A stretch of 64,000 bases of DNA from positions 310,001 to 374,000 of the forward strand of contig WARS01000046.1 in assembly GCA_008933995.1 (NCBI GenBank). The letters are read 5' to 3'. The translations under genes were made by a program, and so were the position numbers. This DNA comes from Datnioides undecimradiatus. Its lineage: Eukaryota > Chordata > Actinopteri > Lobotiformes > Datnioididae. Below the pieces are notes generated by a model. The model saw only the letters and a program-made list of their open reading frames with translations, made no database searches and was not told the DNA's origin. Numbering within the stretch: the first letter of the stretch is position 1; each line of letters opens with the position of its first letter. Positions 40,601 to 49,600 of the stretch are shown piece by piece.

Positions 40601-43600
40601 TTTGTTTCCTGCGTTGCCATGGTTTTAAATGAGGATCTTCTCCTCAGGGCCTGATGTTAGCTGCATGGAGTAAAGGCTCTTGACTGAACACAATGTATTT
40701 TTCTAAGGAGACAGCTCATGAATGAACCCATTTAGGGAAAGAATTAACCAAATTAATCAGCATCAGCTAGAACAGGTCAGTGAGAGCTTCTGAATTCTAA
40801 TCTACTTTTAGTGGAAAGACGATATCAGACGTGAATAACTATCATACATACATCTTAAAGCATGTCCGGGGTGGCATCTCTGAACGACTCAGTTTTTAAT
40901 GTTTTCCATGTTTCAGTCTGCGAACAATAACAGCGAATCATCACTCAGCTCTGCTGCAGAACGCTCGGCGTCTCGCGCTCAGTTATCTCGGCGAGCTGGT
41001 CGACGTGACCCGACGTGCGCAGATTAATAACCCCGAAAAGCCTGTTCATGGCAGAAGGGAAATGAAGTGAGGAACGCCGCCGGGATACAGTCACACTCAC
41101 CTTTGCCCCCTGAGTTTTAGCTCACAGGCACACTGACAACAGAGGAAAGCACATTTTGCCACTCTCAGAAAAAGGAGGTGCTCTTGGAAAGCCCTTGAAG
41201 GGGTTTATAGTCCCTGGTTTATAGTCACAGGAAGTACCGAACTTGTTTTTCTGCCGGAGGGTCTAAAAACAAAGGGCAGCACGGATCCAGCGCCTCCTTG
41301 TTTTTATTGGAGCGCGCAGTTTAGGACGGTATTTTCATTAGCGTGGCGCTGAGAAGGGGGGCTGATGATAATCTGTTTATGGAGCATGAGCGACGCTTGT
41401 TTGTGTGCTCGAGCAGACTCGTGTCGTTAGCGGCCGCTGCGGCTAATTACTGGCGTGACAATTAGTTGAAACGCAGCGGGCGCTCTTGTCTGTCGCCTGT
41501 TGAATGTCTGTTAAAGCTGGATGTGATTCGCCGCTGATTGTTGTCAAGTCGTAATCAGGAACAACAGCCAGGGTTCAGCCGTAAAACAGTAGCGACCATG
41601 ACACGTCTGTCAAACCACATGTGTACAGTTTAATTAGCAGCACAGGTCTGCGGCCCGACCCTTCGGTTCAGACTCAATCTGCAGATATTTGATGGACTGT
41701 CATGAAACCGTGAGGACATTCATGTTCCCCAGAGGATGAATCCTGCCCACCTTTCCTGCCGCTCCACTGTGAGGTTGACTTTTATGGCTTTCAGTGAAAT
41801 ATCCCAACAATTACTCTGAGGATGGTCGTGACATTCGTTACCCAAATGAAACTCCCGCTCCAGGTGAACTGTGATGTCTTTGTTGATCCCACAGCTGGTC
41901 ATCCTATGATCACATACCTGTGCTTTAGCGTTAATGAGTAAACGTCATGCTAACATGCTAAACAATCAGCATTGTCCCATCTTATTATCAACATGTTAAG
42001 CTGCCACACTGTACACTGGCTGTAGACTGTTTTCATGATGATGTGTCTTGTGTGTCCAGCGCTTTAATGTAAAACGCCGTTTGAAGCCTAATTCAACCGC
42101 TGCCCCGTGATTGATGGGCAGCTCCGTTGGTCCCGCTCGCTCTGTTTTGTCAGGAAGGTCAAAAAAAAGGCTCTGAACGGTGCCGTTTCATCACATCAAA
42201 ACATCGTTGAGGCAGCTTAACGCTTTCAGCAGCACTTCAATAACATCTCTGAGGGAAATTCAGGCAGAGCCGAGATATTTTTCTTCTCGCAAAATACCCT
42301 TTAAAAATGTCTCGAATTACAATAGCTCCACTTTGAACTCCGGGGTCTGCGCAAAATTGAAATTCAGGTTACAGAGAGACAGCCGTGTGCCTGCGTAGAT
42401 TTCACATATTACTAGATCTGCATCTGCTAATATCTAATATACTGACTTTCTTTGTGAATCAATTAACAAATCACCTGCAGTTGAGTGCAGGAGGAGCTCA
42501 GCTGGTCTAAACAGGTGCTTTTATGGTTTAATCTCACGGTTCTCTGTCCACATTTTGCTTTAGATACTGGAGTACTTTGAGTTTTTGTCGATAGGAGCAC
42601 ATAACTGAGCCACTGCATTAATTCCAACTAATCTCAGCTCAGTAATCAGCTGGAGGAATAACCATTAGCATGCGTCTCCTTGTCTCCTCGTCCCCTAATC
42701 CCACCTCAATATGCAGGACTGCTGTGAGTTTTCATTTTTCATTCTCAGAGTAAACGTGCTTCCAGAAAGATTCGTTTGGAAAAGCTGGTGAAGCCGAGTC
42801 GGAAGATGAAGTAAATGCAGACGCCTGTCGCACAGAGCAGAGCGCAGCATCGCCGTGCAGCCCTGTTTTACCACACATGCTGTGTAAAATCACGTTTCCA
42901 CGTCAACCGCGCAACTTAACATCACAGCACATGTTTCTCGTGCGGGCCATTATCAGCCGACACATTTGGTCTCATTCAAGAGACAGCCATTCAAAGTGAT
43001 TTGTCCTCGAGTGGCACATGCGGGTGATTCACGAAAATTGACCAATTTCCTCGGACTTCCTGTCATTTCCCTGCTTTGCAAATGAAATTCATGAGCCGCT
43101 CAGACCAGTCGTACAAACCAGGAAGAGATAAAAACACAGTTTGACTTGAATTATAATTCTAAATCTAACCTCGTGCCAAACTACACTCGGCACAGAGCTG
43201 CTCCGACAAAACGCCTCAAGCTGTCGTTCTCTCAGGTCTGATAATACTGACACGGCTACAGTTGTCCTGCATTTGTCCGCTGACAGCTCTGCGGTGTGAA
43301 ATGCTTCTTCTCTGTGGGCATATTCATCATTCACATCATTTGTTAAATTCAAGCCAAACGAAGCCAACGCAGTGCTGATTACCACCAGGCATTCCTACGG
43401 TCGCCCACTGGTAGTGATGCGTTTTAGGTCAACCAGGAAAGATGAGTTTGCCAGAGCTGAAGGTGGCAGCAACCACGACTCTGGAGTAGTCTGCAGCAGC
43501 TGAGAGCATGGAGTACTCTTTAGGAGCCAGTGTCAGAGTAGAAGGTGAAGAAGGTTTAGGACAAGATGTTCTCGCGTGAAGATGGATTTAGCCTCTGGGA

Positions 43601-46600
43601 GCAGAGTCAAGTCTTTGGGGCCAGCAGACATCCATCATCCGGTTACCTGGACCAGGACTTCCACTTCCAAATAGCGACTTGAGCTGCATGAGTAGAGTTG
43701 GCTAATCTCTGTAAACTCTCTGTAGGTCTCTGTCAGATGATGGCTGATGGCTTTTAATATTCTGGTTAATGAGCTCTGCTTCTTCTGCTCTCCACGTGGA
43801 GCGTTCACGTGCGTGCAGCTGCTCGTACTCACACTGTTACAGCAAACAGGCTCCAAACCGAAACCAGAACCCGTCCGACACCAAGATCGAGCCACTTGCT
43901 GACAGATGATCTGCAAAGGCATCAGCATGAGGTCGAATGTTTTGGGTTTTCAGAGCTGTTGTTGACTTATTTACAGTATTATTTGTCACATTGTTACTTG
44001 ATTATTGGATCTCGTGTATTAGACTTTTTCGAGTTGCCCCTGCAGAAGCTATATCTGATTTACAGCACTGCAGCCAGACTTTAATGTGGAACCATTAGCA
44101 TGATCAGCTTTAGCTTTGGCTGACACTAACTCTGATGGCTGCTCATGAAACACAGGAGCTGTTTTAAAGCCCTGCTGAGCTCGTTCAACGCCGCTATAAT
44201 CAACCTCCATCTCTTATTTGTGAACTCTTAGCCCCGTATCCTGCTGGTTAATCTTCAGCTGGATGAGGTTTCGTGGTCATGTCCCGGTCAAAGCACAAGC
44301 ACGGTCTGTCTCTGCAATAACTATCCAATTACCTCCACAGCGTGTCCTGTTTTAAACACCTATTGATGTCTACGTTACTCTGCTGTGTTAAGTCCCTGTG
44401 TAATTATCGTTCTTATTATCCAGTTTTGTGACCAGGATGGTGCCGTTCAAATAAACATCACTTAATTGTTCTCGTTTGCGGCACCTCGTCTTTTAAACAC
44501 TTCCCTGCATCCACTGTTGAGCCTTAATTTGACTGGTTTGACGCTCTAAATTGTACCATTTTATGTTTAGGCGTAATTATCTGTACAGGCTTAAGTAAAA
44601 TTGGAGTTCATGAACACTTTGCTGCAAACAGACCCAGCTATCTGTAACTCTTTAACATATATATCATTATTATAAGCATAAACATCATTTTCCTTTACTA
44701 AGAAATACAGTATAATGAAGAGAGTTATGAACTTTGATTAGAAACTCAGGGAAAAGGCATTTGATTTATCTTTAGGAGAAGAATACTTAATATGATAGTT
44801 CACTGAGGCAACAAGCAGATCATTCAGATTTCAGTCTAATTGGGCTCCTCGCTCCTTTCACCTGTAGTAAATGTGAATTAATGAGACTTGGCTCTGCAGT
44901 CGACAGGTTTATTCTCAGTAACAGCAGAGATTCAACATCAGCAGACTCCTGGAGATCAGACTAAAGCGGACGTCTGTCGCTCCCCCCACAGATGTGCCTC
45001 CACTGGCTGACTCAGTGTTTCTGGAACTACCTGGACTGGACCGAGATCTGCCGCTACGTCTCCACCTGCGTGGTGATGGGCCCCGACTACCAGGTTTACA
45101 TGTGCGTGGCCATACTCAAGCATCTGCAGCCAGACATCCTGCAGCGAACACAGTCCCAGGAGCTGCAGGTCTTCCTCAAGGTGAGGTGGGGCGTGACTGC
45201 GGCGGCAGAACATCCTGTCGGCCTGCGTTTGAAACTGAAGGTGGCCTGTGTGTAGCTGCAGCCAGGGAGAGGCGCTGGCATATTGATGTAGGGTCTTGTT
45301 GTTCAGGGTAAACCTTTAGAGCATTACTGATAAGATAGGGCTAATTTATTATCTTACCATTTATTAGTTTGTCTTAGGGTGACAAGAAACAAGGGCACAT
45401 TATAATATCCTACAGAAATGTTGAATGTAGAAGATCCTCACATCTGAGAAGATGTGAGAAGAACCAGTGGCTACTTTTTGTAAACGGTCTAAACTTCAAG
45501 GCTTTCATCTTGGTTTCATTTTATTTTATTATTAGTTTAATCAACAGCTGCCCCCTTATAGTCGGCTTGACCCTCGTTTGGGAGCTGAGACGAAAGCATG
45601 AGCGTGACAGTTGCGTCACAGACCTTTTCTCTTTTAACACAGCGGTTGCTAACTAAAGCTCCTGTTGGGCGAAATGAGCTCGTTAACCGAGCGGGTTAGC
45701 TCGGTAGCTAACCATTAGCCGTGCAGCTAACTGAGAGAGGAGAGAGCAGGACCGAACACAACGTCAGAAGCCAGAGTGACAACAGTGCAGGGGTGATTTG
45801 CAGAGACTCTGGTGCAGACTTTGACTGGGTGGAGGGCAACCACACTCCTCGGAGTGTGTTGTAATCAGTTGGGCATTCAGTCAAGCCAAACTGCTTGTTT
45901 TTGTCTTTTTTGCTAATTGGCTGTTCATTTTGATCGTTACAGTGTCACTTCTGTGTTAGAGAGGTTGTTTTGTGTTAAGTGAAAGCTCGGCTCGCACCTT
46001 CAGGTAGCGTCAGTAAACTGGAATAAAAGTAGAAATGAATTAATGAAAATTTGGGTTTGTGGGGTTGTTCTGCAGCATCTCGGCTCCAGCGCAGCCCTCA
46101 GCCGAACCGTACAGTCCCCATTTATAATGAATAACAAATCAACTTTTGAAAATTTGCTCACAGAGCTTCCCACCACGGTATATTTTGCTGAAAACGTACC
46201 GAGGAAAGGAGCCGAAAGTTAACACTTCACTGAAGTAAGTTCTGCTCGGTGAATATTGGATGAACGCCGACGTGAAGAGTGGCCCCGAAGATTTCATGAA
46301 CAAGGTCTAACGCCACGGCCTCTGAGATGTGTTCTTCTGCTAATATCCGAAGCAACATTAAACACAGGGATCGCGAGCGAGGCGCGAAACGCTCGTCCTC
46401 ATCACTCATTAAGCGTTTCAATCCGTCTTGTCTCCGGCTGATAGCGCTGGTGTTAACATCGCCATGAGCCGCCGCTGACAGTTTTTGTGAATAAAAGATC
46501 AGTTATGGAGGCTTTATCTGAGGAAGCTCGTCTAATGAGCTGTAGCATCAGATACTGCTGCAAGAGACAGCTTTGAGACAGAGTGTTTGTGTGTGTCTGT

Positions 46601-49600
46601 GTGCGTGAGAGAGAGAGAAACTTACACAAGCCCCGTCCTGAGCTGAACTGTTGAAAGTTTTAGACGTGCTGGTTCGCATCCGACGGCCTTATCTTCCTCC
46701 CCTCCTCTGTCTCTCTCTCTGTGGGAACAACGTGAAGGAAGTGTTTCACTCCGACAGATACGGTATTAGAGGACTTCTTTTAAACACACGCACACACTCG
46801 CTCCCCTCTGCACTTATTCTGTTTCACTGGGGGGTATATCTATATTTCATCTAAATTAAAATTTGAAAAGGCAAATGACTTGTTACGATCGCCGCGAGCC
46901 TGGCCGCGGATGAGTCGCAGTGGAGCTGAAATGCCGAGAGGATGGGCGGACCGGGAGGCCGAGGCCGAGGCTGGGGCTGCGTCGCCGAGTCAGAGGCCGC
47001 GTGAACTGACGTACGGCTCCTCTCTGCTCCAGCTCAGTGCTAAAATACCTTAAATGATGAAAAGACGACTTCTTTATTCAGTACGACGTAACTTTTAATC
47101 AGCTACTTTGAGTTTACTTTTGAGCCAGTATAGTTAAAATAACTGACCAATCAGAGCCGAGAACTTACAGTAAACACGCCCACACACTGACACCTCCTGT
47201 GTGTGCGTGTGACGCGATCCCTTGATATTTTTTTTTAGTCAAATGTCTTAAATTAAATCAAATCAAAGCACAAATTGGTCGCTCACCATCACTGTGAACA
47301 TCTCTGACAGGACTAAACACGTTTCACATCTTTGCTTCCTGAGTTTATTTGTCTGCTTGTTTGTCGATAATCTTTAAAATCCCTGGTTTCATCAACTGGA
47401 TGATGAACAAGACTGAGCTGAGACTGATGTTGATGCTTAAATCTGCAAATTAATGCCAATTAATATAATTTATCCCACTTTGTTTTAAAACAATCCAGTA
47501 ATCTATTACTCTGAACGCCTAACCAAAAGGAAATGGATGAACTGAGTGGTTCTTTTATTAACAGGCACTTTACTTTGTTATTCAAAGTAATTAATGAAAC
47601 TATTAATTGTTAAAAAACATCACATTCCTGTTCGTTTCCTCTCCTGGGCGAACGCAGACTCGCTGAATATTAATGCCGCTCGTTCGTCATGTGAGGACAA
47701 GCTTAAGAAAACTTGGAAATCCCCTTAATTAATGCATTAATTACCTTACCTAATGATCTCATGAGCGCTAATGTTCATTATGCGGGACATTAAGCGGCTC
47801 GTGTCACCTGTTCGGCGTGAAAACATTCGACCGAACATTGCTGAGTCGCACGTTTTGTGTTAAACTTCAGAAATCCACGTTAGTCCGACGCCGATTCCCA
47901 CAAACGCCGTGTCTTTGCAGCTCCCCGTCTGTTCTCCCACCCTCTTTAATTCTCCCGGAGAAAATAAACCAAAAATAGTCTCCCGAGTGATTTCCACTGC
48001 TTATCTCCACTCTCCTTCACGGCTTTAACTGTGTCAGCAGCTGCTTCCCGGTGAGATAAATGAACGGGCCGAGTAACTTTAGTTTTGATGATTCCTCGGG
48101 ATTAATCTCCCGAAGTCCCGGCTCAAGTAAAGAATGTGAAAAGTCCGACTCGGGAGCCTTTACGCCTGTGTTTGGCTGAGAAGAGCGCAGACCATCGGGC
48201 CGAGCGTCGCCGTGAAGGAAATATGGATTTAATAGATATACTAGAGCTTTGTACTGCCTCCAATACAACTACGCTTTATAACATCAGTATATCAAATATG
48301 TCTAGATTGCGAACTCTAATTCATAACACTATGTAATTAAAATAAGATTTTTCTTTAATAAAGTGTGTTTTATGTAGTAATTTATAGCTGCCTGGATTAA
48401 TCACAGCGGCCGGGCCCTCCATCAGACTGAAAACTCATTTCTTCCTGACGTTACTCTCTCCCCTCTGAACGATAACCCCTCCATACTCACTATTTGCTCC
48501 CTTTAAATAATAACTATCGCTCCATTTGCTCTTAATCTATTTCTTTTCCGTGCACTTCACTCCTTCGTGTGTGTTTTTTTTTTCTCTACATGCTGGGTAT
48601 TAACTTATTAAATGAGGCTCAGATCCTGAACTCCACTGATAATTATCCTTGGAGATCTAAAGCAGTTCCCAACCTGAGGCTCTGGCTTCATTTGAAGTTT
48701 TTAAAGTTTAATTTTCAGAGTTTTCTTTGATTTTTAAAAATATATATATATATGGTACAGTTGTGTGTCTTTGATTGACCTGCTCACAACTCATACAGCC
48801 TTATTGTGCAAGTGTATTTAAGGGTGTGTCCATCTCCACTCAGCCTGGGCTAACAAAGAGGTTGTACTTAGTGGCTGGATCACTCATAGTTGTTATAAAC
48901 TATGAATAAGCTTAATATCAGCAATGCTAGTGGCACTGGGCGTGTGATGGGGCTGACACACTCTCCTTCCACTCAGCAGACCTTTACAGCCGTGCTAGCT
49001 GCTCTTTGAGACTGTACTGAGGCACAGCAATGCTACAGGCTAACGCTCGTTAGTTATTCAATTCAATTGAATAATTATTCAATTATAAATGTCTTAATAA
49101 TTTAAAAAAAAGGAAAATTGAGTTGTTGCTATAAGAGATATTGTTGACACCTGCACCACCCAGCAGGGCCAGGCAGACTAACACTCTTCATACTGAAACA
49201 TGTTAAAGAATAAATCTAATTTTGTGTAAAAGCAGAATGTTTTGGATTGTTTGGAGACACCGGTGGGAAGTTAATGCAAGAAGGGCAATGTTAACATTCG
49301 GATCACGTGTAAATCTCCAGCATTGTTTGAGATTCTCCAAAATCCGGGTGCAGGCACGGTGCAGACGTCATCTTGGCCCGGATACTGACGCAGGGCGAGC
49401 TTGTGGTGCGTTTGCTGTGTGTTATTATTCTGCGCGGCTGCATCTTTGGGGGGGGTGCGGCGTTTCTCGGGCTGCTAATTGAGGATGCCACTCGCGGCAC
49501 AATGCGCCCCAGTCACAGTTGTTTGCTCTGTGGCAGTGTTTGCATTGCCCGTGAGGTTGGGTCTTGTCCTGGCAGATGCATGCTGTAGCTCAGGCAGCAA

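Larger units (their letters stand above)
37059..44991 (+). other. tbc1d32: tbc1d32 intron I-J, 7.9 kb
   Basis: Contains a (TATTC)n microsatellite (37646-37675), a taattt repeat (38869-38888), a (GT)n tract (39509-39532) and dispersed repeats at 39596-40110, 40234-40330 and 41665-42045. Exons I and J are both in phase 0 and their peptides join as in the family, so no exon is missing. Confidence 0.85.

Noticed and set aside
44992..44994. ATG at the very start of exon J as an internal translation start
   Set aside because: It follows a standard acceptor and continues the frame of exon I, whose peptide joins it as in the family.
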